IMG/VR virus record: IMGVR_UViG_3300009183_000346
Location: 1-24,773 of that record
Length of the DNA stretch: 24,773 bases
Strand: one strand, 5' to 3'
From: a virus
Shown here: positions 14,444-21,144 of the stretch, piece by piece
Position numbering within the stretch: the first letter of the stretch is position 1
Layout of the letters: every line of letters begins with the position of its first letter
The notes under the pieces: generated by a model
Database searches by the model: none
What the model was told of the DNA's origin: nothing
The model's input: only the letters and a program-made list of their open reading frames with translations
Made by a program: the position numbers and the translations under genes

Positions 14444-14664
14444 GTTGAAAGTAATTTCCTATAAACGTTTGTAACTACAGCCTCTTTTTGTTGTGGGCAT
14501 AATTCAACCCACTCGACGCCATACATTACAAAAGCTTCTCTCCAGCACAAGATGAACTCTCGCTCTTCTGCTGTAATTTGAGTAGTGACTATATCGTAAT
14601 CACTCTTCTTGTCTTCAATGCGTGTTGTCCAAAGTGCATTGAATTCTAGTTCTGTGAGAATCAT
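14440..14664 (-). CDS. Small uncharacterised acidic protein
   Basis: 74 residues: MILTELEFNALWTTRIEDKKSD, then TAEEREFILCWREAFVMYG and CPQQKEAVVTNVYRKLL. It is probably helical. It is coupled on both sides (TAATG with the VRR-NUC gene, ATGA with thyX), so it is translated in the operon. No family is recognised. Confidence 0.65.
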   Translation of the reverse strand: MILTELEFNALWTTRIEDKKSDYDIVTTQITAEEREFILCWREAFVMYGVEWVELCPQQKEAVVTNVYRKLLST

Positions 14665-15140
14665 TATTCCTCTGCTTCAAATGGCGAGATATTCAAGTCC
14701 AGATAATCACAAATACGCTTGGCTGCGTCATGCCACGAGTAGCAGACAGCCCAAGCGTATTCGGCTCCCTCATAAGAGAGTGTTTCTTTGAATTCTTTTT
14801 GATGTGGTGTTAGCCGATTCTTATCAGCCTTCATCTCTATCCACATGCCAAGGTAGACAAGTTCTCCGTCTACAAACTTTGGACACGCAATAAAGATATC
14901 CCAAACACCTGCCTTTTGACCTTCCCTCTTCATATTGACAGCAGTAGTTTTAGTGCGGTAACCGCCATTCGGTATAGCAAAGATACACCTTAACTTTGAA
15001 TGGCGGTATTCATTTACCTTTATCCAGTTGAACAGATTAACCTGTTCCTGATGCTCAGGATTCTGTCGTTTGGATTTTACGGGGACGACCCCTAGGTCGC
15101 CCAGTAGGGATGTAAGCCGCTTTCTTCTCAGGTCGCTCAT
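14664..15140 (-). CDS. VRR-NUC domain nuclease
   Basis: 158 residues from the ATG at 15140, supported by AAGAGG eight bases upstream; a longer in-frame start exists at 15170. The VRR-NUC/PD-(D/E)XK pattern is clear: PEHQEQVNLFNWI (Glu29), IPNGGYRT, AVNMKREGQKAGVWDIFI (Asp81), GMWIEMK (Glu102, Lys104), LTPHQKEF and GAEYAWAV. Stand-alone phage VRR-NUC proteins act as structure-specific endonucleases, often proposed to resolve Holliday junctions. It overlaps the HTH/AT-hook gene by 86 bases in another frame. Confidence 0.9.
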   Translation of the reverse strand: MSDLRRKRLTSLLGDLGVVPVKSKRQNPEHQEQVNLFNWIKVNEYRHSKLRCIFAIPNGGYRTKTTAVNMKREGQKAGVWDIFIACPKFVDGELVYLGMWIEMKADKNRLTPHQKEFKETLSYEGAEYAWAVCYSWHDAAKRICDYLDLNISPFEAEE

Positions 15141-15432
15141 TGACAGCCTCTTGCCACATGTTACGTTCACTCATGAATCGCTGTAGCGACTCAGTTGTCA
15201 CATAAGTGTATCTGTCTTTTCCCTCTGACTTTACAAACTCAAGGCGACCTTTTCCGTTTAGCACATAGATTCGTGCACGGCTAATTCCAAGGATTTCTTC
15301 AGCAAGAGGCATAGGGACGCCACCAAGAGCACGTCCCTGTTCAATGCGAGTGTCACCCTGCAACTTCATACGTGTCAAGGCAGTTTCGATAGCCTGTTCC
15401 ACGAGTTCATCTGTAAAAATATTACTTGGCAT
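15055..15432 (-). CDS. DNA-binding protein with excisionase-like HTH and AT-hook
   Basis: 125 residues. Residues ~40-90 (PMPLAEEILGISRARIYVLNGKGRLEFVK, then YTYVTTESLQRFM) fit a MerR/excisionase-type winged helix. The C-terminal PTGRPRGRPRK is a double AT-hook. It probably binds AT-rich DNA and may regulate the adjacent divergent promoter region 0.6 kb away, which is AT-rich. Since no integrase is seen, excisionase function is not implied. The last 28 codons are dual-coding with the start of the VRR-NUC gene. Confidence 0.7.
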   Translation of the reverse strand: MPSNIFTDELVEQAIETALTRMKLQGDTRIEQGRALGGVPMPLAEEILGISRARIYVLNGKGRLEFVKSEGKDRYTYVTTESLQRFMSERNMWQEAVNERPEKKAAYIPTGRPRGRPRKIQTTES

Positions 15433-16012
15433 TTACTGCTTCCTTTCGGTCAATCAACATCGCTTCTAATCCAATAATGGCTGTCTGCCATCCATTTGGA
15501 CTTACGTCTTTTGAGCCGACAATCTTCTCGTACAACTCAGCACGTTCTTTTGTTGAGTGATTTGCCCCTAGGTACTCTCTAGCCAAGTCACCGAAAACCT
15601 TTGATGGTGTCGGAGCAGAAGAGTCTTGCACCTTCGGCTTAGGTTGATTGATAGGCGCATCAACGATACGTGGATTTGGCGAGTTGGAGTCAACTTCATC
15701 AAATTCCGGTGCGAATTGCGTCCCGTATCCCAAGATTCCTAAAGCTCTACCAATAGAACCAGTCTCTGCTTTTTCCATAAAGTCAGCAAAGCCACGAGCG
15801 TCTTCCATCTTGGTGCCTTCGGCAACAATTACACCATTCTCGTTGGAGATGATTGCTTTGAAAACAGCATATTTCTGCTCGATGTTCAAGTCAACAATCT
15901 GTGTACGGATGCTCCAATCTGGATGCTCCTGACGGAACCAAACTAAACGCCACTTGACTTCTAAGTAAGCCTTACCCTTCAGGTTCATTAGGTGGTCATT
16001 TGGATTAAACAT
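15422..16012 (-). CDS. Putative ssDNA-annealing (Rad52/Sak-type) recombination protein
   Basis: 196 residues, first gene of the minus-strand DNA-metabolism operon with its own promoter and a strong ribosome-binding site. The pattern KGKAYLEVKWRLVWFRQEHP, TQIVDLN, AVFKAIISNENGVIVAEGT and FMEKAETGSIGRALGILGYGTQFAPEF resembles the Rad52-superfamily annealing core, where ET-x-x-GRAL is the conserved helix. The C-terminal 90 residues are Pro/Ser-rich then helical. It would pair with the YqaJ exonuclease encoded 4 kb away. This is a family-pattern call, and it may instead be an ssDNA-binding relative. Confidence 0.6.
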   Translation of the reverse strand: MFNPNDHLMNLKGKAYLEVKWRLVWFRQEHPDWSIRTQIVDLNIEQKYAVFKAIISNENGVIVAEGTKMEDARGFADFMEKAETGSIGRALGILGYGTQFAPEFDEVDSNSPNPRIVDAPINQPKPKVQDSSAPTPSKVFGDLAREYLGANHSTKERAELYEKIVGSKDVSPNGWQTAIIGLEAMLIDRKEAVNAK

Positions 16013-16040
16013 ATCTTCTCCCCCTCATTTGAGTTGACGT

Positions 16041-16069
16041 ATGGTATCTGGTATACGCCCGTTTGTCAA
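16041..16069 (-). promoter_or_regulatory. Promoter for the minus-strand recombination/ThyX operon
   Basis: On the minus strand, TTGACA at 16069-16064, a 17-bp spacer, and TACCAT at 16046-16041. A start near 16034 leaves a short leader with an AGGGGGAGAA ribosome-binding site before the ATG at 16012. The spacer contains one copy of the TGGTATACGC direct repeat (in its reverse complement), a plausible operator. Confidence 0.65.
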
Positions 16070-16259
16070 GTGTACAAACATTTTGTTTTTTATCAAGAGA
16101 AGAACAACAAAATGGCTATGATTCCCAAAAACCTGTGGTATACGCACGTACCCGTACGCATGCGCCTACGGACGCGCACGGTAAGTTAACTTAGTAACAT
16201 TACTACGTTAATTAGGTAATTGACTTAAGCATTACGTTAGTAGTAGATATACGTATTTT

Positions 16260-16283
16260 GTTGTTTGTATTAATATAAACAAC
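16260..16283. promoter_or_regulatory. 24-bp near-perfect palindrome, candidate operator
   Basis: Arms GTTGTTT and AAACAAC flank an AT core centred on TTAA, with one mismatched symmetric position pair. The length and symmetry suit a dimeric HTH protein. It lies about 60 bp upstream of the -35 of the SSB promoter. Confidence 0.5.
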
Positions 16284-16341
16284 TACTAGGTAATGATGTT
16301 ACTTAGTTATGCTAAGTAGTAGCAGTACGCGCGACCTTCAC

Positions 16342-16370
16342 TTGACATGCTGGCAAACAGGTTGTAACAT
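16342..16370 (+). promoter_or_regulatory. Promoter for the SSB operon
   Basis: TTGACA at 16342-16347, a 17-bp spacer, and TAACAT at 16365-16370. A start near 16377 gives a short leader containing GAGGTAAG six bases before the ATG at 16390. It is the strongest-looking promoter with a normal leader in the window. Confidence 0.75.
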
Positions 16371-16389
16371 AGCGACCTGAGGTAAGAAA

Positions 16390-16824
16390 ATGAATGTTGT
16401 ATGTTTAGTCGGTCGCTTGACTTCCGACCCTGAAGTAAAGGTTCTTGCATCTGGCACACAGGTTGCTTCGATGCGTATTGCGGTAGACCGTCCAGTTTCA
16501 AAAGAGTCAGAAGTAACTGCTGATTTCATCAACCTGACAAGTTTTGGGAAAACCGCTGAGTTCTGCGGAAAGTACCTGACAAAGGGTCAGAAGATTTCTG
16601 TCAACGGACGCCTTCAAATCCGTGACTACAATGACAAGGATGGCAACAAGCGCACAGCCGCAGAAGTCATCGCCAATGAAGTTCGTGGCGTAGAGCGTCC
16701 AAATGGTGGCGGAGGGGAAAACTCCCAACCTGCTCCTCAAAAGGCTCAGGATAGACCGTATGGTGGCTCACAGCGTAACGCTCGCCCGTTTGATGAACCA
16801 ATCACTGACCCGTTTGCGGAGTAG
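16390..16824 (+). CDS. ssb: Single-stranded DNA-binding protein
   Basis: 144 residues. The OB-fold (1-~105) has the standard SSB order: MNVVCLVGRLTSDPEVK, SMRIAVDRPVS, TADFINLTSFGKTAEFCGKYLTKGQKISVNGRL, RDYNDKDGNKRTAAEVIANEV. A Gly/Gln/Pro-rich linker leads to the acidic tip DPFAE, close to the DDDIPF tip through which bacterial SSB recruits partners. It coats ssDNA in replication and recombination. It leads an operon that runs to the MT-A70 methyltransferase. Confidence 0.95.
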   Translation: MNVVCLVGRLTSDPEVKVLASGTQVASMRIAVDRPVSKESEVTADFINLTSFGKTAEFCGKYLTKGQKISVNGRLQIRDYNDKDGNKRTAAEVIANEVRGVERPNGGGGENSQPAPQKAQDRPYGGSQRNARPFDEPITDPFAE

Positions 16825-16830
16825 TCACAA

Positions 16831-17097
16831 ATGAATCCATTTCGTAAAATGTATATGGATGCGGCTAGGGCAAAGGGAGCATCACATAGTGATGTTCTCT
16901 TCGTGCTTCAGCGGTCTGGTTATGACTCTATGACCTACCACGCATTCATGATGAGACTGAATAGGGGCACGATTGATGAGCCGTTCATCAACACACTTGC
17001 CCTCATTGTTGACGTAGATGCTGCATCGCTTTATGAAAAAGCACTTGCACGTTTTGAGTATTACAAAAACCGCCATGCCTCTAACGATAATAATTAA
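16831..17097 (+). CDS. Small uncharacterised protein, possible HTH
   Basis: 88 residues. Residues ~15-65 (KGASHSDVLFVLQRSGYDSMTYHAFMMRLNRGTIDEPFINTLALIVD) have the helix spacing and the LNRGT...P...LALIVDVD pattern of a Cro/XRE-like domain, but the recognition helix is not clear enough to assert. GGAG lies nine bases upstream. It follows ssb by six bases and overlaps the next gene, so it belongs to the same operon. Confidence 0.6.
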   Translation: MNPFRKMYMDAARAKGASHSDVLFVLQRSGYDSMTYHAFMMRLNRGTIDEPFINTLALIVDVDAASLYEKALARFEYYKNRHASNDNN

Positions 17098-18046
17098 CAA
17101 CCAATCAATCGGTCGAAATCGACCTGAGATAGCCGCCGTAAGAAGCGGTGAAGTTCAATCAAATAGTGTCGGTGAAGCATGGATTGTTCCTACTGAATAT
17201 CTTGCAGAAGTCTGGAGACCAGAAGCCGATATATGGGAAGTTGCCATCCAAGGTGAAGGCACTTACGCTGGCTCACATAAGGTCAAGTATCTTAGGCTTG
17301 CTAGTGATGTAGAACTCAATCAGATGGGCATCTACACTTCTGGGTTTACTGGTTCTGACAACAACGGAACTAAGGTAGTCAAAGATACTGGATACGTAGT
17401 GACTGGAAGCACTTACGTAAACATAACTGCTGAGAACGCATCCATCACTTGCGACAAGCACAGTACAGGTGTAATCACCGCAGTGCGTTCAAAGATAACC
17501 GTATCTGAAGAATCTAACATGACGGTCAATGCAGACGACTGCGTAGTGACTGCATCCAGTGGCAAAATCATTGCAACCAAAAGCAAGGTTTACGCAACAG
17601 GAAACACTATTGTTGTAGCAAACAACTGCACGGTTGAAGCATCAGACAGTGTCTCTGTGACTTCCGTTGACTCAAGGGTCACTGTTGATGGAAATGCTTT
17701 CCTGACAACGACTGGATGTACGGTCATAGCAAAAGGTCAGTCAATCGTAAGGTGCCATAACAACAAGGTAAAAGTCACAGCCTACGACCATGTTGTTTGT
17801 ATTGTTGATGATATTGAAGATTCACATGCAACTCCTTCTTTTTCAGACTCTACTGCCAAACAGAGGTTCATCCTAAACGACCACTCAGTTGTCATATCAA
17901 AGGTAGTCGGTGACTACGTTTGGACGGCAAATGGCAAATACTGCCCTATGGAAGCAAAAGCCTTTAAGGAAATATCAATACCAACACCAAAACGTGGTCG
18001 TCCAAGGCTATCTAGTGTAGGTGATGAGGGGGTTGCTGTTGACTAG
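17075..18046 (+). CDS. Beta-helix-like repeat protein with C-terminal AT-hook
   Basis: 323 residues from MPLTIIINNQ at 17075, overlapping the preceding gene. After a ~100-residue N-terminal region (VPTEYLAEVWRPEADIWEVAI...), residues ~105-240 consist of short degenerate repeats of 7-9 residues, each with a Val/Ile-Thr-Val/Ala core and small or polar turns (TVNADD, TVEASDS, TVDGNA, TVIAKGQS, KVKVTAYDH). This is the signature of a right-handed beta-helix. The C-terminus has an AT-hook-like PKRGRPR. There is no signal peptide. Its place between ssb and a methyltransferase argues against a tail-fibre role. Confidence 0.6.
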   Translation: MPLTIIINNQSIGRNRPEIAAVRSGEVQSNSVGEAWIVPTEYLAEVWRPEADIWEVAIQGEGTYAGSHKVKYLRLASDVELNQMGIYTSGFTGSDNNGTKVVKDTGYVVTGSTYVNITAENASITCDKHSTGVITAVRSKITVSEESNMTVNADDCVVTASSGKIIATKSKVYATGNTIVVANNCTVEASDSVSVTSVDSRVTVDGNAFLTTTGCTVIAKGQSIVRCHNNKVKVTAYDHVVCIVDDIEDSHATPSFSDSTAKQRFILNDHSVVISKVVGDYVWTANGKYCPMEAKAFKEISIPTPKRGRPRLSSVGDEGVAVD

Positions 18047-18062
18047 TGATACACGCAGGAGC

Positions 18063-18479
18063 ATGTATATCGTTGTCACAACGGACGGCTCAGCGCCCAA
18101 TAAGGCATACTCCCGCTTAGAGAATGCCAACCGAATAAATTACAACAATGACGCCGTTGAAATCTATCGTCACAAGAAACGATATGACGACGATTATAGT
18201 TGTGTGCCTGATGAAACAAGTGTGTTGTGCGCCAAACGGGAAATATCACCAGATGATGCCAAGAAACGTGCAACACATATGAAGAATCACTTTGAGAAGT
18301 ACATATACATAGCACACAATCCAGAAACTAGTGAGTACCGTCAGTTCACAAGGACTACAAACATGGAGATATTCCTTAGGTCTAACGCAGGATTTAATGG
18401 ATATAAGATGCTCCGTGATGACTGGAACACACACGGTGTTCTATACAACGAGAGTCAAGTACCACAAACTTCACAATGA
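18063..18479 (+). CDS. Uncharacterised protein (138 aa)
   Basis: 138 residues from MYIVVTTDGSAPNK at 18063; ATGs at 18021/18024 give 13-14 extra residues that overlap the previous gene. AGGAG lies immediately before the 18063 ATG, closer than usual, so the start is uncertain. The protein is charged and soluble (KKRYDDDYSCVPDE, DDAKKRATHMKNHFEKYIYIAHNPET). No family is recognised. A perfect hairpin covers its stop codon. Confidence 0.6.
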   Translation: MYIVVTTDGSAPNKAYSRLENANRINYNNDAVEIYRHKKRYDDDYSCVPDETSVLCAKREISPDDAKKRATHMKNHFEKYIYIAHNPETSEYRQFTRTTNMEIFLRSNAGFNGYKMLRDDWNTHGVLYNESQVPQTSQ

Positions 18480-18499
18480 GCCAGAATATCTGGCTCATT
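18475..18499 (+). terminator. Perfect 11-bp hairpin over a stop codon, possible weak terminator
   Basis: AATGAGCCAGA and TCTGGCTCATT enclose an ATA loop; the TGA stop is inside the left arm. The following TTCTTC is only weakly T-rich, so termination would be partial. It may instead set the ratio between the upstream genes and the methyltransferase. Confidence 0.5.
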
Positions 18500-18536
18500 T
18501 CTTCATGAACCACGCTGATATACTTCAGCCATTGAC

Positions 18537-19109
18537 ATGAATCTTCCAGACAAAAAATACGACATCGTACTGATGGACCCGCCTTGGTACTACGGCAACA
18601 AGACAGGTATGGCTGCTGCTGAAAAGTACTACAGGACGATGAAAGACGATGACCTAATGGCACTAGATGTGCCATCTATCCTTAAACCAACGTCAATCGT
18701 TTTTTGTTGGGCAACTGGACCACGACTTGACTTTGCAATGCAACTCATGGCTCACTGGAATCTGCACTATCGCTGCATGGCGTTTGTCTGGGTAAAGACA
18801 ACAAAAGCTGGTGTGCCATATGGAGCCAGAGGGATACGACCAACAATCGTAAAACCAACAACTGAGTTCGTCCTAGCGTGTTCACCCATGCGTAAAGGAA
18901 GACCCATGCAACCTCAGGATTTGACCATACCGCAAGTTTTGATGGCTTCACCCACAGAACACTCAAAGAAGCCTGAAGACATCCACCAGAGGATAGACAA
19001 GCTATATCCAGATGCAACAAAGTTAGAGATGTTTGCTCGTCGCCCATACAAGAACTGGGATGTTTGGGGAAACGAAGTTGGATACATAACAGAAGAGGCT
19101 CCTGAGTAG
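18537..19109 (+). CDS. MT-A70-family N6-adenine DNA methyltransferase
   Basis: 190 residues. The catalytic DPPW is at residues 14-17 (VLMDPPWYYG), followed by SIVFCWATGPRLDFAMQLM, FVWVKTT, TEFVLACSPM and RRPYKNWDVWGNE near the C-terminus, the standard order of phage MT-A70 proteins (S-adenosylmethionine binding and target-adenine pocket). The length is typical for a stand-alone phage copy. It probably methylates phage DNA to evade host restriction; RNA modification cannot be excluded. No partner restriction enzyme is seen. It ends at a bidirectional terminator. Confidence 0.9.
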   Translation: MNLPDKKYDIVLMDPPWYYGNKTGMAAAEKYYRTMKDDDLMALDVPSILKPTSIVFCWATGPRLDFAMQLMAHWNLHYRCMAFVWVKTTKAGVPYGARGIRPTIVKPTTEFVLACSPMRKGRPMQPQDLTIPQVLMASPTEHSKKPEDIHQRIDKLYPDATKLEMFARRPYKNWDVWGNEVGYITEEAPE

Positions 19110-19121
19110 GAGCCTCTTTTT
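19095..19121. terminator. Bidirectional terminator between converging operons
   Basis: GAGGCTCCT / AGGAGCCTC with a GAGT loop, followed by TTTTT on the plus strand. The methyltransferase stop lies in the loop region. On the minus strand the hairpin follows the stop of the 19120-19524 gene with a weaker T-run. Confidence 0.85.
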
Positions 19122-19524
19122 ACTTCGTGTATGGTTTATCCCATTCAGGGTCTAGGAAGTAGTGTCTTCGACCGACATAGAACAGTTGACCGGTTGGACC
19201 GCAACCCTCTGCTCTCCAAGTGCCGTCTGAATATCGTTCAATCGTAAGACTGATTCCTTTAGTGTCACGAACCATTGTCGCCACACCATTTTTCATCACA
19301 ACCTTGTCTGACTGAATTACGAGTTTGGCATATCCATTTTTCAGATTGATGGGAAAAGTCTTTACAATCGTATAGGGAATCAAGTCGGTATAAAGAACTT
19401 CGGTTACGCCGGTAAACCTATCTGCCTTCAGTGGACCACACTCTTTTGCCAAGGCAATGTTCCGTGCAGAACCATAGTACGAGTCAACCCACTCAAAAAT
19501 TGGCTTGACGTTATTTATCATCAT
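19120..19524 (-). CDS. Uncharacterised protein (134 aa)
   Basis: 134 residues, beta-rich in the second half (KLVIQSDKVVMKNGVATMVRDTKGISLTIERYSDGTWRAEGCGPTG; only its pattern is noted here). The ATG overlaps the YqaJ stop (ATGA) and it ends at the bidirectional terminator, so it is the last gene of that operon. No family is recognised. Coupling to the exonuclease suggests, but does not show, a related role. Confidence 0.65.
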   Translation of the reverse strand: MMINNVKPIFEWVDSYYGSARNIALAKECGPLKADRFTGVTEVLYTDLIPYTIVKTFPINLKNGYAKLVIQSDKVVMKNGVATMVRDTKGISLTIERYSDGTWRAEGCGPTGQLFYVGRRHYFLDPEWDKPYTK

Positions 19525-20168
19525 TCACTAAAACCTTTTTCAATCACATCACACCATGTCTTGTCAGCAGCATCTGCCAATGCTTTTTGAGTTGGTTCAT
19601 GTGCAGTGATTTTTACTAGAAACGGACCGCCACCCCATTCTGCGACATGAATGTTCTTTACAGCCAGTTCATTTGAGAAATCATTCGTACCGACATTGTC
19701 GTGGTACAAGATTAGGTGCATTTCATTGATACCTAATACCAACAACTGATACTGCATTTGATTGTAGACAGACTGTGAGATTGACTTACTGTTTTTGTAG
19801 TCAGATACATATCTGAATCCGCACTTGCACTCAAGGGCAAACACTTCTCCGGTATCGGATATATGTAAGCCGTCAAGTGATACACGGCGCCAAGGGTGCT
19901 CTATCGATTGTATGCATTCTGGCTCAAACTTACGTTCAAGCTTCTCTTCAGCAATAGCACGTGCATAAGGCTCAAGAATATGACCAAGTTGCATTGCTTG
20001 CGTTGATGGACTACTAGCCGTATCAACGGCTTGCAGTTTTTCACTAATGAACCGAGTCTTACTACCGGGCATCAGTAGACGCCCGGCTTCAGTGGCAGTT
20101 ATCCCGCCTTTTCTCCAGTTCAACCACTCTTCTGTACCTTGTTCCATGGCTACTACCGTGAAATTCAT
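19521..20168 (-). CDS. YqaJ-type viral recombinase exonuclease
   Basis: 215 residues, typical length for the phage YqaJ/lambda-Exo-like family. QGTEEWLNWRKGGITATEAGRLL at the N-terminus, then LGHILEPYAR (Glu66), and catalytic Asp99 (SLDG), Glu113 and Lys115 (ALECKCG), followed by YNQMQYQLLVLG. This is the D-(x)-ExK nuclease core. It resects double-stranded ends to make 3' single strands for an annealing protein, most likely the 16012-15422 product. The annealing partner is in a separate operon. Confidence 0.9.
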   Translation of the reverse strand: MNFTVVAMEQGTEEWLNWRKGGITATEAGRLLMPGSKTRFISEKLQAVDTASSPSTQAMQLGHILEPYARAIAEEKLERKFEPECIQSIEHPWRRVSLDGLHISDTGEVFALECKCGFRYVSDYKNSKSISQSVYNQMQYQLLVLGINEMHLILYHDNVGTNDFSNELAVKNIHVAEWGGGPFLVKITAHEPTQKALADAADKTWCDVIEKGFSE

Positions 20169-20170
20169 TG

Positions 20171-20473
20171 TTAGATTAACTTTCGGATGGATTCAAAAAG
20201 AGTTGGCTTTTGATTAGGGAAACGCTTTGACAAAAGAGTGATTATGTCAATAAGCGAGTTTGTAGCCTTAGCAAGGTCTGTGTCTGCACGTTCGATTAGC
20301 GTTACGGTAACACGCATATCAGTGTCATCATCGATGCTTGACTGCTCAAGTAGGGTAGCCCTTTCACTGATGAGTTGATAGCGGATAACGTTAACCTCTG
20401 CTACGCAACCACGTAGCATCTGTACATCAGCCTTTGACAGGCGGCTTAGGTTCTTTGTCTGTGTTTGTTTCAA
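20171..20473 (-). CDS. Uncharacterised helical protein (100 aa)
   Basis: 100 residues, predicted almost entirely helical with heptad-like runs (MLRGCVAEVNVIRYQLISERATLLEQ), suggesting a coiled coil. The start is TTG at 20473, supported by AAGGGGA eight bases upstream; the ATG at 20419, just past the upstream stop, is the alternative. It overlaps the preceding gene by 47 bases. It lies directly upstream of the YqaJ gene. Confidence 0.6.
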   Translation of the reverse strand: MKQTQTKNLSRLSKADVQMLRGCVAEVNVIRYQLISERATLLEQSSIDDDTDMRVTVTLIERADTDLAKATNSLIDIITLLSKRFPNQKPTLFESIRKLI

Positions 20474-20765
20474 TGCTTACTTCCCCTTGCAATACCTCAG
20501 GAGCCTTATCCTTCCACTCTTTGTCAACAGTGGCGATAAAAATGCTGAGTTCTGACCAGTCGGTGAATGACGCATCGACGATAAAGACCTCAGATGCCTT
20601 ATCAGTGTTACGGTAACCATCACATGAAACATAGATGTCTGCATGAATCAACTTCGATTCTTGGACGTATCCAGAACGAATGCGGTCAAGCGTAAACACA
20701 CATGAAGTCATATTTTGACTAACAGTAGCAACACGAAGTTCTTCTTGGAATTCATTGAATGTCAT
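20427..20765 (-). CDS. Uncharacterised protein (112 aa), first of the YqaJ operon
   Basis: 112 residues: MTFNEFQEELRVATVSQ, then ADIYVSCDGYRNTD...FIVDASFTDWSELSIFIATVDKEW and an acidic/Lys-rich tail. The first five residues (MTFNE) recall the start of the right-hand Tad2-like genes, but residue 13 is not Gly and no closing DWE segment is present, so I do not include it in that family. It is the first gene after the minus-strand promoter at 20847-20819. Confidence 0.65.
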   Translation of the reverse strand: MTFNEFQEELRVATVSQNMTSCVFTLDRIRSGYVQESKLIHADIYVSCDGYRNTDKASEVFIVDASFTDWSELSIFIATVDKEWKDKAPEVLQGEVSIETNTDKEPKPPVKG

Positions 20766-20818
20766 AGCGTCATTCTATTACTCTTCAACACACAGAGCAA
20801 TACTCAATGTGTTGAAAC

Positions 20819-20847
20819 TTTATACGGTAGATAAAGTACTTTGTCAA
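20819..20847 (-). promoter_or_regulatory. Promoter for the YqaJ operon
   Basis: On the minus strand, TTGACA at 20847-20842, a 17-bp spacer, and TATAAA at 20824-20819. It is a close match to consensus. The leader to the ATG at 20765 is about 45 nt, without an obvious ribosome-binding site. Confidence 0.8.
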
Positions 20848-20883
20848 TATAATAAGAAGAAAATAATATAATAAAAACAACTC

Positions 20884-20919
20884 TTGCAACACATAATTAG
20901 TAATGATATTGTTTGCAAC
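20884..20919 (+). promoter_or_regulatory. Candidate plus-strand promoter flanked by TTGCAAC repeats
   Basis: TTGCAA at 20884-20889, a 17-bp spacer, and TATTGT at 20907-20912. The 7-mer TTGCAAC occurs at the -35 (20884-20890) and again just after the -10 (20913-20919), as expected of a paired operator. It would serve the small gene at 20954. Confidence 0.4.
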
Positions 20920-20953
20920 GGCGCAAGCCAACAATGACACAAGGGGTAATAAA

Positions 20954-21130
20954 GTGGCTAAAATTAAAACCACAGAACAAGATTCGGTTGCCATCGTATT
21001 GACAGGCACCGCAGTAACATCGGCATTGAAGGCACGTGAAGCGTTAACAAAATCGCTTGGGTTTGAGCCAACGTGGCGTCAGACTGTTGCCCTTGCTCTT
21101 TCTCAGTTCAATAAAGCAAACGACGAATAG
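20954..21130 (+). CDS. Small uncharacterised protein (58 aa)
   Basis: 58 residues from a GTG at 20954, supported by AAGGGGT seven bases upstream. The frame is open earlier, but the codons before are in the AT-rich promoter region. Sequence: start VAKIKTTEQDSVAIVLTG, then helical ALKAREALTKSLGFEP and QTVALALSQFNK. A small DNA-binding fold such as ribbon-helix-helix is conceivable from size and strand-helix-helix order, but is not asserted. Confidence 0.6.
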   Translation: MAKIKTTEQDSVAIVLTGTAVTSALKAREALTKSLGFEPTWRQTVALALSQFNKANDE

Positions 21131-21144
21131 TTAAAGGGGTCGGT

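Larger units (their letters stand above)
16013..16389. other. Non-coding, palindrome-rich control region / candidate origin
   Basis: 377 bp without a convincing gene, between divergent operons for replication-type proteins. It contains a minus promoter (16069-16041), a plus promoter (16342-16370), a 10-bp direct repeat TGGTATACGC (16049 and 16136), an alternating CG/ACGT-rich stretch (~16141-16181), the palindrome TAAGTTAACTTA (16182-16193), a 24-bp near-palindrome with arms GTTGTTT/AAACAAC (16260-16283) and a TACTTAG/CTAAGTA hairpin (16300-16318). The centre is very AT-rich. This is what an origin or complex operator region looks like, but no known origin box is recognised. Confidence 0.6.

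Noticed and set aside
15055-15432. Excisionase function for the HTH/AT-hook protein
   Set aside because: No integrase, attachment site or repressor is visible, so a general DNA-binding role is the most that can be said.
16112-16189. 25-codon ORF with Arg-rich end in the intergenic region
   Set aside because: There is no ribosome-binding site or promoter at a suitable distance; the Arg codons arise from the CG-rich alternating stretch.
18331-18540. Plus-strand ORF overlapping the end of the 138-residue gene
   Set aside because: It lies largely in another frame of a convincing gene, has no start signal and runs through the hairpin to the methyltransferase ATG.
20427-20765. MTFNE start of the 112-residue protein as another Tad2-like copy
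   Set aside because: Residue 13 is not Gly and the closing Asp-Trp-Glu segment is missing; the shared first residues are too few.
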